Translations under genes and position numbers: made by a program
Part shown: positions 34,528 through 43,235 of the stretch, in pieces
How positions within the stretch are numbered: position 1 is the first letter of the stretch
Layout: each line of letters opens with the position of its first letter
From: Albidovulum sp.
GTDB lineage: Bacteria > Pseudomonadota > Alphaproteobacteria > Rhodobacterales > Rhodobacteraceae
Length of the DNA stretch: 45,502 nt
Assembly (NCBI GenBank): GCA_030837785.1
Contig: JAUQYA010000051.1
Coordinates: 1-45,502 of the forward strand
Direction of reading: 5' to 3'
Notes under the pieces: generated by a model
Told to the model about the DNA's origin: nothing
Seen by the model: only the letters and a program-made list of their open reading frames with translations
Database searches by the model: none

Positions 34528-34541
34528 GCGACAACTGTCGC
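34528..34541 (+). promoter_or_regulatory. Palindrome GCGACA-AC-TGTCGC upstream of the VPLPA gene
   Basis: A perfect 6-bp inverted repeat with a 2-base centre lies 66 bp before the ATG at 34607. An operator for an unknown regulator is the simplest reading. The second palindrome, AATTC-N6-GAATT at 34562-34577, is closer to the start. Confidence 0.35.
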
Positions 34542-34561
34542 GTGTGCCCAAAAAAAGTCTC

Positions 34562-34577
34562 AATTCCTGCGAGAATT
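34562..34577 (+). promoter_or_regulatory. Palindrome AATTC-N6-GAATT before the VPLPA gene
   Basis: A perfect 5-bp inverted repeat with 6-base spacer lies 29 bp before the ATG at 34607, likely at or near the transcription start. The spacing differs from the SqrR-type ATTC-N8-GAAT, so I do not equate them. Confidence 0.3.
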
Positions 34578-34606
34578 AGGGAGCCAGCCGCAACAAAGGA
34601 GCTGCC

Positions 34607-35119
34607 ATGTTCTCAACCAAACTCAAAGCGCTGGCCGTGGCAGCCGCTATGGTCACGGCGGGGTCTTCCCAGGCCGGGACCATCAACCTCGTCGCCGACA
34701 GCGGATGGACCCGCTTTTCGTTCGGCGATGTCGGAACCACGGTCGGACGAAGCTTCAGCTTCTCCCTGGCCGCGAATGCCATCCTCACCATCGTCGATGG
34801 CTTTTTCGCCGGAGAGCAGTTCGCAGTCTTCAACAACGCCGTCGCGCTCGGGACCACCTCGGCCCCGGTGACACCGTCCAAGAACACGGGGATGAACTTC
34901 GACAAGGCGCTGGCCGACGGCCAGCACAGCTTCGGGCAGTTCAACCTCGGTCCGGGGACGTATCTGATCTCGATGGACGTGCTCGCACGTGCACCGGGAA
35001 CCGGCAACCGTCTCGGGGCGATCCGCCTCGACATGGCTGCCGTGCCCGTTCCCGCCGGGGGGGTTCTCCTCCTGTCCGGGCTCGGGATCGCGGCGCTTTT
35101 CCGGCGCCGCCGCCGGTAG
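34607..35119 (+). CDS. Exported protein with VPLPA-type CTERM sorting signal
   Basis: The 170-residue protein has a signal peptide (LKALAVAAAMVTAGSSQAG), a short body of about 120 residues rich in Phe, Gly and Thr, and the tail VPVPAGGVLLLSGLGIAALF followed by RRRRR from residue 146. It is the third exosortase substrate in the window. The body lacks Cys and looks like a small beta-sandwich, comparable to PEP-CTERM matrix proteins, without known activity. AAAGGAG before the ATG is a good ribosome site. A strong hairpin at 35195-35228 ends the transcript. Confidence 0.82.
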   Translation: MFSTKLKALAVAAAMVTAGSSQAGTINLVADSGWTRFSFGDVGTTVGRSFSFSLAANAILTIVDGFFAGEQFAVFNNAVALGTTSAPVTPSKNTGMNFDKALADGQHSFGQFNLGPGTYLISMDVLARAPGTGNRLGAIRLDMAAVPVPAGGVLLLSGLGIAALFRRRRR

Positions 35120-35194
35120 GTCCAACCGGCAGGCAACCGATCGGCAGTTTACCAGTACCCACACCCAAACACCCACCCACTACCCAACGCGAAG

Positions 35195-35228
35195 GGTGCC
35201 GCCCGTCTCCCCCAGGACGGGCGGCACC
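35195..35228 (+). terminator. Transcription terminator after the VPLPA gene
   Basis: GGTGCCGCCCGTC (35195-35207) and GACGGGCGGCACC (35216-35228) form a perfect 13-bp stem with 8-base loop. The following bases are only weakly T-rich (GCCGTTTC). The position 75 bases after the stop suits a terminator. Confidence 0.65.
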
Positions 35229-35378
35229 GCCGTTTCGGGCCGGGGTGCGGCGTCTGATTGACCTTTCACAGGTTTTGCGCTAGGGGCGGAAGGCCCGCAT
35301 CCGGCGGGCGAACGCCGGGGCGCCCGGAAGTCGCGTCCCTTCACCCTTGCGGCCCGACGCCGCAACGATTGGACGCCG

Positions 35379-36944
35379 ATGACAAAGTTTTCCGACCTGA
35401 AACTGGACGCCCGCGTCCTGCAAGCCATTGCCGAAGCCGGCTATGAAACGCCCACGCCGATCCAGGCGGGCGCCATTCCACCCGCGCTCGAGGGCCGCGA
35501 CGTTCTCGGCATCGCCCAGACCGGCACCGGCAAGACCGCGGGCTTCGTCCTGCCGATGATCACGCTTCTTGGCCGGGGCCGCGCCCGCGCCCGGATGCCG
35601 CGGAGCCTGGTGCTTTGCCCGACGCGCGAACTTGCCGCACAGGTGGCCGAGAACTTCGACGTCTACGCCAAGCACACCAAGCTGACCAAGGCGCTTCTCA
35701 TCGGCGGGGTCAGCTTCGGCGAACAGGACAAGCTGATCGACCGCGGCGTCGATGTGCTGATCGCCACGCCGGGCCGGCTTCTCGACCATTTCGAGCGTGG
35801 CAAGCTTCTTCTGACCGGCGTGCAGATCATGGTGGTGGACGAAGCCGACCGGATGCTCGACATGGGCTTCATCCCCGACATCGAGCGGATCTTCCAGTTG
35901 ACCCCCTTCACCCGCCAGACGCTGTTCTTCAGCGCGACGATGGCGCCCGAGATCGAGCGGATCACCAACACCTTCCTGCACACACCGGCCCGGATCGAGG
36001 TCGCTCGCCAGGCGACGACCTCCGAGACCATCGAACAGCGTCTCGTCGAGTTCACGCCGACCCGCAAGGACCAGACCGCCAAGCAGAAACGCGAGCTTCT
36101 GCGCGCGCTCATCACCGCCGAGGGCGAGGCCTGCACCAACGCGATCCTCTTCTGCAACCGCAAGTCCGAGGTCGACATCCTCGCGAAATCCCTCAGGACG
36201 CACGGGTTCGACGCCTCGCCGATCCACGGCGACCTCGACCAGAGCCAGCGGATGAAGACGCTGGACGGTTTCCGCGAAGGCACGCTGCGGTTCCTCGTGG
36301 CCTCGGACGTGGCCGCGCGCGGGCTGGACATTCCGGCCGTGTCCCATGTCTTCAACTTCGACGTGCCCTCGCATTCGGAGGATTACGTCCACCGCATCGG
36401 CCGCACCGGCCGCGCCGGACGACGGGGCGTTGCCGTCACGCTGGCGACGCCGGGTGACAAGAAGTATCTCGACGCGATCGAAAGCCTGGTGAAGACGACG
36501 CTGCCGCGCGCGCCCCTGCCGGAGGGATTCACGCTCAGCGAAGCGGCACAGCGCGCGCCCCGGGCCGAGGAGGACCGCAAGAGCAGCCGTCCGCGCCGCA
36601 GCCGCGAAGCCGGGGCCGGGCGCGAGCGCGATGAACGCCGCGAACGCCCGATCAAGCCGCACGGGCAGGAGGCGTCGATGACGCCGCTCGACGTGCCGGC
36701 GCCGCGGGTCGAGCCGCAGCCGGCCAAACCCGCACCGCGCGCCCAGGACGAGGACAAGCCGCGCCGCGACCGCGACGACAGGCACCGCGACCAGAAGCGG
36801 CGCGACGACCGCGACCGGGACGAAAAGCGGCGCGACGACCGCGACCGCCGCGGCGATCGCGGCGAGAAGGGCGCGCCGGTGGTCGGCCTCGGCGATCATG
36901 TGCCCGACTTCCTGATGCGCAGCCTGAAGCTCACCAAGGACTGA
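35379..36944 (+). CDS. DEAD-box RNA helicase (RhlE-like)
   Basis: The 521-residue helicase has the Q motif (FSDLKLDARVLQAI to PTPIQ), motif I AQTGTGKT at 46-53, PTRELAAQ, DEAD at 154-157, SAT and HRIGRTGRAGR. It unwinds structured RNA, for example in ribosome assembly, degradosome function or cold adaptation. The last 130 residues form a tail full of Arg/Asp/Lys repeats (RRDDRDRDEKRRDDRD), then a conserved end HVPDFLMRSLKL. The tail should bind RNA. It converges on RNase J with a 69-bp gap holding a 19-bp direct repeat; a functional link with RNase J in RNA turnover is possible, but only by context. Confidence 0.93.
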   Translation: MTKFSDLKLDARVLQAIAEAGYETPTPIQAGAIPPALEGRDVLGIAQTGTGKTAGFVLPMITLLGRGRARARMPRSLVLCPTRELAAQVAENFDVYAKHTKLTKALLIGGVSFGEQDKLIDRGVDVLIATPGRLLDHFERGKLLLTGVQIMVVDEADRMLDMGFIPDIERIFQLTPFTRQTLFFSATMAPEIERITNTFLHTPARIEVARQATTSETIEQRLVEFTPTRKDQTAKQKRELLRALITAEGEACTNAILFCNRKSEVDILAKSLRTHGFDASPIHGDLDQSQRMKTLDGFREGTLRFLVASDVAARGLDIPAVSHVFNFDVPSHSEDYVHRIGRTGRAGRRGVAVTLATPGDKKYLDAIESLVKTTLPRAPLPEGFTLSEAAQRAPRAEEDRKSSRPRRSREAGAGRERDERRERPIKPHGQEASMTPLDVPAPRVEPQPAKPAPRAQDEDKPRRDRDDRHRDQKRRDDRDRDEKRRDDRDRRGDRGEKGAPVVGLGDHVPDFLMRSLKLTKD

Positions 36945-36945
36945 C

Positions 36946-36983
36946 CGGGCCCCTCCTGTGCACGCGGGCCCCTCCCCTGCACG
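36946..36983. repeat. 19-bp tandem direct repeat between the helicase and RNase J genes
   Basis: CGGGCCCCTCCTGTGCACG (36946-36964) is followed directly by a copy with two changes (36965-36983). It lies in the 69-bp gap between the two converging genes. The second copy also allows a small CCCC/GGGG hairpin. Confidence 0.7.
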
Positions 36984-37013
36984 GGGAGTCGACCCGCAGC
37001 CTGGGGCGCGGGC

Positions 37014-38693
37014 CTACTCGGCGACCAGGCGGCTGGTCACCACCGAGACCTCGGGTTTCTTGCCGATCTCCTCGACCGCGACCTGGCGGACGATCTTGCG
37101 GATCGCCTCCTCCATCTTGTCGTCGTCGGCCAGGGTCCGGTCGTCGGCGCGTTCGAGGAACTCGTTGAGATCGGTCTCGATCGCCTCGGCCAGGGCGGCG
37201 CCCTTGCGCGTCTTGGCGGAAAGACCCCTCAGTTCCACCCAGGCCTCGCCGAGGGGCTGGTCCTCCTCGTCGAGAAGGACGGTCACCAGCACATGGCCGT
37301 TCAGCGCCAGGCGGATGCGGTCGCGCACCACCCCGTCGAGCGCGCCGAGAAGCACCGTGCCGTCCAGATAGGTCCGCCCGGTCTCGACATATTCCACCAC
37401 CTCGGGCTCGTCCCCGGTGAGATCGACCACCGTGCCGTTGACCGCCAGTTCCGCGGCGATTCCCTTGGCGATCCCGATCTGGCAATGTTCGCGCAGATGG
37501 CGGTGCTCGCCGTGCATCGGCAGCAGCATCTTCGGCCGCAGCAGTTCGTGCACCGCCTCGAGGTCGGGCCGGTTGGCGTGGCCCGAGACGTGGTAGAGCC
37601 CGCCGCGGTCGTCGATCACCTCGACACCGATTTCCGAGAATGCGTTCATCACCCGGATCACGTCGCGTTCGTTGCCGGGAATGGTCTTGGAGGAGAAGAG
37701 GAACGTATCGCCCTCCTTCAGCTCGAGCCCGAGGTACTTGCCGCGGGAAAGCTGCGCCGAGGCGGCGCGGCGTTCGCCCTGGCTGCCGGTCACGATCAGC
37801 ATCAGGCCGCCGCGCGGCAGGTCCACCGCCTCTTCCGGCTGGATGATCGGCGGAAAGTCGGTCAGGACGCCGCTTTCCACCGCCGCCGTGATCATCCGCT
37901 TCATCGCCCGGCCGAGAAGGCAGATCGAGCGGCCCGCCTCGCGGCCCGCCTCGGCCAGCGTCTTCAGCCGCGCGATGTTCGAGGCGAAGGTGGTGGCCAC
38001 GACCATTCCGGTCTGGCTGGCGATCAGCTCGGCCAGGGGCTTTGCCAGCGACGCCTCCGACCGGCCCGGATGGGGCGAGAAGACGTTGGTGGAATCGCAG
38101 GTCAGAACCTTCACCCCCTGGCCTTCATGGGCGATCCGGTGCCATTCCGCGGGGTCGAAGGGCTCTCCCACCACCGGGGTGCCGTCGAGCTTGAAATCGG
38201 CCGAGTGGACGATGCGGCCCGCCGGCGTGTCGATGACCAGCGCGGCGCTCTCCGGAATCGAATGGCTGACGGGCACGAACTGCACCCGGAAGGGCCCGGC
38301 CTCCACCACCTCGGGGCGGGGCCTCACCACCCGGATCACGTCGCGCGGCTGGCCCTGTTCCTCCATCTTCAGCGATGCGATGGCGGCGGTGAAGGGCCGC
38401 GCGTAGACCGGGGCCTTGAGCCGCGGCCAGAGATGACCGAGCGCGCCGACATGGTCCTCGTGCGCATGGGTGATGAAGATCGCCTCGATCCGGCCCGCGT
38501 TCTCGGCAAGCCAGGTGATGTCCGGCATGATCAGGTCGACGCCGGGGGATTCATCCATGTTCGGGAAGGTCACGCCGAGATCGACGACGATCAGCCGCTC
38601 CGCCCCCTCTGGCCCGTAGCCGAAGATGTAACAGTTCATGCCGATCTCGCCGGCGCCGCCCAGGGGAAGATAGATCAGGCGGTCCTTGCTCAT
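37014..38693 (-). CDS. rnj: Ribonuclease J
   Basis: The 559-residue metallo-beta-lactamase/beta-CASP nuclease has the metal motif HAHEDH at residues 76-81. Further conserved are LIVTGSQGE, the KTIPGNE loop and PMHGEHRHLREH. RNase J cuts and 5'-to-3' degrades RNA and, in alphaproteobacteria, matures rRNA and turns over mRNA. Its ATG overlaps the stop of coaX (ATGA), so it is translated with coaX, birA and perhaps nuoN. This order is typical for Rhodobacterales. The protein is complete. Confidence 0.94.
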   Translation of the reverse strand: MSKDRLIYLPLGGAGEIGMNCYIFGYGPEGAERLIVVDLGVTFPNMDESPGVDLIMPDITWLAENAGRIEAIFITHAHEDHVGALGHLWPRLKAPVYARPFTAAIASLKMEEQGQPRDVIRVVRPRPEVVEAGPFRVQFVPVSHSIPESAALVIDTPAGRIVHSADFKLDGTPVVGEPFDPAEWHRIAHEGQGVKVLTCDSTNVFSPHPGRSEASLAKPLAELIASQTGMVVATTFASNIARLKTLAEAGREAGRSICLLGRAMKRMITAAVESGVLTDFPPIIQPEEAVDLPRGGLMLIVTGSQGERRAASAQLSRGKYLGLELKEGDTFLFSSKTIPGNERDVIRVMNAFSEIGVEVIDDRGGLYHVSGHANRPDLEAVHELLRPKMLLPMHGEHRHLREHCQIGIAKGIAAELAVNGTVVDLTGDEPEVVEYVETGRTYLDGTVLLGALDGVVRDRIRLALNGHVLVTVLLDEEDQPLGEAWVELRGLSAKTRKGAALAEAIETDLNEFLERADDRTLADDDKMEEAIRKIVRQVAVEEIGKKPEVSVVTSRLVAE

Positions 38694-39469
38694 TGGCTTT
38701 CCAGTTCCTTGTTGTAGCGGTGGATCAGCACCAGCCCGTGCATGGTCAGGTCGTCTTCGACGCTGTCGAATATGTCGGTGCCCTGGCCGAAGAGCGGCGC
38801 CAGCCCGCCGGTGGCGATCACCTTCATCGGCCGGCCGCGCTCGGCCCGGATCTGCCGGACGATGCCTTCGACAAGACCCACATATCCCCAGTAGATGCCC
38901 GCCTGCATGCAGGCAACCGTATTCGTCCCGATGACCTTCAGCGGTTTGGTGACGTCGACATGCGGCAATGCGGCCGCGGCCATGTGCAGCGCCTCGAGGC
39001 TGAGGTTCACGCCCGGCGAGATCACGCCGCCGATATAGGCCCCGTCGGTGTCGGCCACGTCGAAGGTGGTCGCAGTGCCGAAGTCGACGATGATCAGGTC
39101 ACCGCCGTGCCGGTCGAAGCCGGCGACGACGTTCACCAGCCGGTCGGGCCCGACGGTCGTGCCCTGATCGACGCGCGGGGCCACGGGCAGCGCGCATTCC
39201 GGCTTGCCGACGACGAGCGGGCGGCAGTTGAAGTAGCGGTCGCAGAGGACGCGCAGGTTGAAGACGACCCGCGGCACGGTGGAGGAGATGATCACCTCGT
39301 CAATCTCCACCGGCACCCGGTGATGGTCCATCAACGTCTTGAACCAGACGAAATACTGGTCGGCCGTCCGCTGATGCTCGGTCGAGGTCCTGAGCGTGCA
39401 GCGGAACCGCGTCCCGTCCCAGACGGAAAAGACCGTGTTGGTGTTGCCGCAGTCGATGCAGAGGAGCAT
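38690..39469 (-). CDS. coaX: Type III pantothenate kinase
   Basis: The 259-residue kinase shows the type III pattern: MLLCIDCGNTNTVFSVWDG at the N-terminus with Asp6 as phosphate-binding residue, GPDRLVNVVAGFDRHGG, and DFGTATTFDVAD. It phosphorylates pantothenate in the first committed step of CoA synthesis and, unlike CoaA, is not inhibited by CoA. It lies 12 bases after birA and overlaps rnj by 4 bases (ATGA). The cluster birA-coaX-rnj is conserved in the order. Confidence 0.94.
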   Translation of the reverse strand: MLLCIDCGNTNTVFSVWDGTRFRCTLRTSTEHQRTADQYFVWFKTLMDHHRVPVEIDEVIISSTVPRVVFNLRVLCDRYFNCRPLVVGKPECALPVAPRVDQGTTVGPDRLVNVVAGFDRHGGDLIIVDFGTATTFDVADTDGAYIGGVISPGVNLSLEALHMAAAALPHVDVTKPLKVIGTNTVACMQAGIYWGYVGLVEGIVRQIRAERGRPMKVIATGGLAPLFGQGTDIFDSVEDDLTMHGLVLIHRYNKELESQ

Positions 39470-39481
39470 GGGAACCCTCCC

Positions 39482-40255
39482 TCAGAAATAGACATCCGCC
39501 GCCGGGATCGCGCGGCGGCCCTGGGGTGTCCGCAGGACCAGCGCCCCCGCCTCGTCGATCGTCTCGAACGTGCCCTCGATCGTCTCGGTCATGGTCCGGG
39601 CGGTGATCGGCTGGCCAAGCCGCGCCGCGCGGGCAAGCCAGGCGGTGCGCAGCGGCGCGAAGCCCCAGGTGGAAAGCTGCGCCTCCCAGCGGGCGAAGGC
39701 CGGTGCGAGAAGGTCGAGGAGCGTCTCGGGCGCCAGCCGCAGCCCGGTTTCGCCCATCACCGAGACCGGCCGCGCCGCGCCCGGCTCCACCGCCTCGGCC
39801 GGCGGCGCGGCCACCAGGTTGACGCCGATGCCGATCGCAAGGTGGCTGACGCCGCCGCCCGTCCCTGCGCTTTCCAGCAGGATGCCCGCCACCTTGCCGC
39901 CGTTCAGCAGGACGTCGTTCGGCCATTTGAGCGACAGCGCCGCCGCCGGCCCGACCGCGGCCCCCAGCGCATCGGCAAGCGCCAGCGCCGCGACGAAGCT
40001 GCGCTGCGCCGCCACGACCGGATCGCCCGAGGGCCGCATCACCAGCGTGGCGAAGAAGTTGCCCTCGGGCGCGACCCAGGCCCGGCCCCGCCGCCCCCGC
40101 GCCGCGGTCTGGCGGCGGGCGAGGATCCAGGTGGGTTGCGTCAGCCGCGGCGCCAGACGCGCGGCTTCGGAATTGGTGCTGTCGACCTCGGCAAGGACGT
40201 GGCGCGCCACGCCCTCGGGCCAGGCCGGAAGCTCTCCCGCCCGCTCAGCGGACAA
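39482..40255 (-). CDS. birA: Biotin--[acetyl-CoA-carboxylase] ligase (no DNA-binding domain)
   Basis: The 257-residue enzyme attaches biotin to the carboxyl carrier protein of acetyl-CoA carboxylase. The biotinyl-AMP motif (TAARGRRGRAW), the core KWPNDVLLNG and IGIGVNL are present. No N-terminal helix-turn-helix precedes them, so it is a group I ligase without repressor function. Its start lies inside the end of nuoN (11-bp overlap), giving a joint transcript with the complex I operon. Confidence 0.93.
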   Translation of the reverse strand: MSAERAGELPAWPEGVARHVLAEVDSTNSEAARLAPRLTQPTWILARRQTAARGRRGRAWVAPEGNFFATLVMRPSGDPVVAAQRSFVAALALADALGAAVGPAAALSLKWPNDVLLNGGKVAGILLESAGTGGGVSHLAIGIGVNLVAAPPAEAVEPGAARPVSVMGETGLRLAPETLLDLLAPAFARWEAQLSTWGFAPLRTAWLARAARLGQPITARTMTETIEGTFETIDEAGALVLRTPQGRRAIPAADVYF

Positions 40256-41684
40256 GAACTTCGGCCGCCAGCGCCGCGGCCCCCTCGACGCCGAAGAGGC
40301 TCACGACGCCCACCACCATCAGGACCGCCGACGCCATCAGGAGAAGCCATTGTGCCGGGACCATCCGCGTCTCCAGCCCCTCGCTCTCGGCGCCGAAATA
40401 CATGTAGTAGACGATGCGCAGGTAGTAGAAGGCGCCGATCACCGAGGCGATCACACCCGCCACCGCCAGGAGCGTCATCCCGGAATTCACCGCGGCCAGA
40501 AGCACGCCGTATTTCGCGAAGAACCCCAGCATCGGCGGCACGCCCGCAAGGCTGAAGAGAAGGACAAGCATGGCGAGCGCCTTGACCGGTTCCTTCCGCG
40601 AATAGAGGTTCAGCGCGTCGATGTCCGTCACCGGCGCCCCGTCACGCTCCATCGACAGGATGAAGGCGAAGGTGCCGACGTTCATGACGACGTAGATCGC
40701 CATGTAGAGAAGCATCGCCTTGACGCCCGCCTCGGTGCCGGCGGCAAGGCCCATCAGCGCAAAGCCCATGTGGGCGATCGACGAATAGGCCATCAGTCGC
40801 TTGAAGTTGCGCTGCCCGATCCCGGCGACGGCGCCGAGGAACATCGAGAGCACCGAGATCACCGCCAGGACCTGGCTCCAGTCGGCCACCGCGCCGCCGA
40901 AGGCGTCGAAGACGAACCGGGCGAAGAGCGCCATCGCCGCCATCTTGGGCGCCGTGGCGAAGAAGGCGGTGACGGGCGTCGGCGAGCCTTCGTAGACGTC
41001 GGGCGTCCACATGTGGAAGGGCACCGCCGAGACCTTGAAGGCAAGGCCGGTGATCATCAGCACGAGGCCGAAGAGAAGGCCCACCGAGACATGCCCGCCC
41101 TGGATCGTCTCGATGATCCCGGCAAAAAGCGTGGTGCCGGTGAACCCGTAGGTCAGCGACGCGCCGTAGAGCAGCAGCCCCGAGGAGAGCGAGCCGAGCA
41201 CGAAGTATTTCAGCCCCGCCTCGGTCGACTTCACGCTGTCGCGGCGGAAGGCCGCGAGGATGTAGAGCGACAGCGACTGCAGTTCGAGCCCCATGTAGAG
41301 CGACATCAGGTCGCCCGCCGAGACCATGATCATCATGCCGGCGACGGCGAGCGCCACGATCAGCGGAAACTCGAACCGCGCCAGCCCCCGGCGTGTCATG
41401 TAGTCCGCGCTCATCGCAAGGACGGAGGCCGCGCCCAGAAGCACCGTGACCTTGGCGAAGCGCGAATAGGCGTCGTCGGCGAACATGCCGCCGAAGGCCA
41501 TCCGCGCGCCCGGCTCCGACAGGCCGATCCAGCCCGCAAGCCCGATGAAGACCGCCACCGTCGCCCAGGTCAGTGTGCCCGCAAGCTCGTCCTTGCCGGT
41601 GTAGACCGCACCCAGAAGGGCGGCCATCGCGTAAAGGACCAGCACCACTTCGGGAAGGATGGCGGAGAAATCAGCAGAGATCAT
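40245..41684 (-). CDS. nuoN: NADH-quinone oxidoreductase subunit N
   Basis: The 479-residue antiporter-like subunit of complex I has about 14 membrane helices. The signature GLELQSLSLYILAAFRRDS and the KVSAVPFHMWTPDVYEGSPT segment carry the conserved Glu and Lys of proton transfer. It helps pump protons in NADH oxidation. It is the last nuo gene here, 12 bases after nuoM, and its end overlaps birA by 11 bp. Confidence 0.95.
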   Translation of the reverse strand: MISADFSAILPEVVLVLYAMAALLGAVYTGKDELAGTLTWATVAVFIGLAGWIGLSEPGARMAFGGMFADDAYSRFAKVTVLLGAASVLAMSADYMTRRGLARFEFPLIVALAVAGMMIMVSAGDLMSLYMGLELQSLSLYILAAFRRDSVKSTEAGLKYFVLGSLSSGLLLYGASLTYGFTGTTLFAGIIETIQGGHVSVGLLFGLVLMITGLAFKVSAVPFHMWTPDVYEGSPTPVTAFFATAPKMAAMALFARFVFDAFGGAVADWSQVLAVISVLSMFLGAVAGIGQRNFKRLMAYSSIAHMGFALMGLAAGTEAGVKAMLLYMAIYVVMNVGTFAFILSMERDGAPVTDIDALNLYSRKEPVKALAMLVLLFSLAGVPPMLGFFAKYGVLLAAVNSGMTLLAVAGVIASVIGAFYYLRIVYYMYFGAESEGLETRMVPAQWLLLMASAVLMVVGVVSLFGVEGAAALAAEVLVR

Positions 41685-41696
41685 CGCGTGTCGTCC

Positions 41697-43235
41697 TCAG
41701 TGGCTGGCCAGTTCGATGCCCGTCTCGACGGGAACCGCGGCCTGGTAGTCGGAGATCAGCGCCGCGACCGAGGGGCCCGTCACATCGGTGACGAGGCTCG
41801 GATAGACGCCGAGAAGCAGGGTCATGGCAATGAGGGGCGCGAAGATCGCCTTCTCGCGCACACTCATGTCCGCGATCGTCTTCAGGCTTTCCTTGATCAG
41901 GTCGCCGAAGACCACCCGGCGATAGAGCCAGAGCGCATAGGCCGCCGAAAGGATCACCCCCGTGGCGGCCACGAAGGCCACCCAGGTGTTGACCTGGAAG
42001 ATCCCCATCAGCGTCAGGAATTCGCCGACGAAGCCGGAGGTGCCGGGCAGGCCGACGTTGGCCATGGTGAAGAACATGAAGACCAGCGCATAGGCCGGCA
42101 TCCGGTTGACGAGCCCGCCGTAGGCGTCGATCTCGCGGGTGTGCATCCGGTCGTAGATCACCCCGACGCAGAGGAAGAGCGCGCCGGAGATGAAGCCGTG
42201 GCTGAGCATCTGGAAGATCGCGCCGTCGATGCCCTGCTGGTTGGCGGCGAAGATGCCCATCGTCACATAGCCCATGTGCGCGACCGACGAATAGGCGATG
42301 AGCTTCTTCATGTCGGCCTGCGCCAGCGCCACGAGGCTGGTGTAGACGATGGCGATGGCCGACATCCAGAAGATCAGGCCCGCGAGCAGGTCGGAGGCCA
42401 CCGGGAACATCGGCAGGCTGAAGCGCAGGAAGCCATAGCCCCCCATCTTCAGCAGGATCGCCGCCAGCACCACCGACCCCGCCGTCGGCGCCTGGACGTG
42501 CGCATCCGGCAGCCAGGTGTGGACCGGCCACATCGGCATCTTGACCGCGAAGGAGGCGAAGAAGGCGAGCCAGAGCAGCGTCTGCATGCCGCCGATGATC
42601 TGGAAGCCCATCAGGCTGATCGTATCGGACGAGAACTGGTGGTTGAGCAGGCTCGGGATGTCGGTGGTCTGCGCGTCGACATACATCGCGATCATCGCCA
42701 CCAGCATCAGCACCGAGCCGAGGAAGGTGTAGAGGAAGAACTTGAAGGCCGCGTAGATGCGGTCCTTGCCGCCCCAGATGCCGATGATCAGGAACATCGG
42801 GATCAGGCCCGCCTCGAAGAAGAGGTAGAAGAGCACGAGGTCGAGCGCCACGAAGACCCCGATCATCAGCCCCTCGAGGACGAGGAACGCGACCATGTAC
42901 TCCTTGACGCGGGTCGTCACCTGCCAGGTGGACAGGATCGTGATCGGCATCAGGAACGTGGTCAGCAGGACGAAGAGGACGGAAAGCCCGTCCACGCCCA
43001 CCTTGTATTTCAGCCCCATGATCCAGGCCCGTTCCTCGACGAACTGGAAGCCGGTATCGGCCGGATCGAAGCCCGCGAGCAGGAAGAGCGAGACGAGGAA
43101 GGTCACCGTGGTGGCGATCAGCGCCAGCCACTTGGCGTTCTTTTGCGCCGCGGGATCGTCGCCCTTGAGAAAGAGCGCGAGGATCGCCGCCGCGACGAGG
43201 GGCAGGAAGGTGATGATGGAAAGAAGGTTTTCCAT
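41697..43235 (-). CDS. nuoM: NADH-quinone oxidoreductase subunit M
   Basis: A 512-residue complex I subunit with about 14 helices. The segment LFYLFFEAGLIPMFLIIGIW holds the essential Glu of helix 5, and VKMPMWPVHTWLPDAHVQAP is the typical broken-helix region. Its ATG at 43235 shares one base with the nuoL stop (TAATG), so translation is coupled. The 5' and 3' neighbours are nuoL and nuoN, in the usual order. Confidence 0.95.
   Translation of the reverse strand: MENLLSIITFLPLVAAAILALFLKGDDPAAQKNAKWLALIATTVTFLVSLFLLAGFDPADTGFQFVEERAWIMGLKYKVGVDGLSVLFVLLTTFLMPITILSTWQVTTRVKEYMVAFLVLEGLMIGVFVALDLVLFYLFFEAGLIPMFLIIGIWGGKDRIYAAFKFFLYTFLGSVLMLVAMIAMYVDAQTTDIPSLLNHQFSSDTISLMGFQIIGGMQTLLWLAFFASFAVKMPMWPVHTWLPDAHVQAPTAGSVVLAAILLKMGGYGFLRFSLPMFPVASDLLAGLIFWMSAIAIVYTSLVALAQADMKKLIAYSSVAHMGYVTMGIFAANQQGIDGAIFQMLSHGFISGALFLCVGVIYDRMHTREIDAYGGLVNRMPAYALVFMFFTMANVGLPGTSGFVGEFLTLMGIFQVNTWVAFVAATGVILSAAYALWLYRRVVFGDLIKESLKTIADMSVREKAIFAPLIAMTLLLGVYPSLVTDVTGPSVAALISDYQAAVPVETGIELASH

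Larger units (their letters stand above)
34230..34606. other. Intergenic region between GT25 and a VPLPA-CTERM gene
   Basis: No credible gene lies in this 377-bp stretch. It becomes AT-richer toward the VPLPA start and contains two palindromes there (34528-34541 and 34562-34577), plus a run of seven A at 34550-34556. It must hold the promoters for both flanking genes. Confidence 0.45.

Noticed and set aside
34562..34577. AATTC-N6-GAATT as a second SqrR-type operator
   Set aside because: The spacer is 6 rather than 8 bases and the downstream gene has no link to sulfur chemistry.
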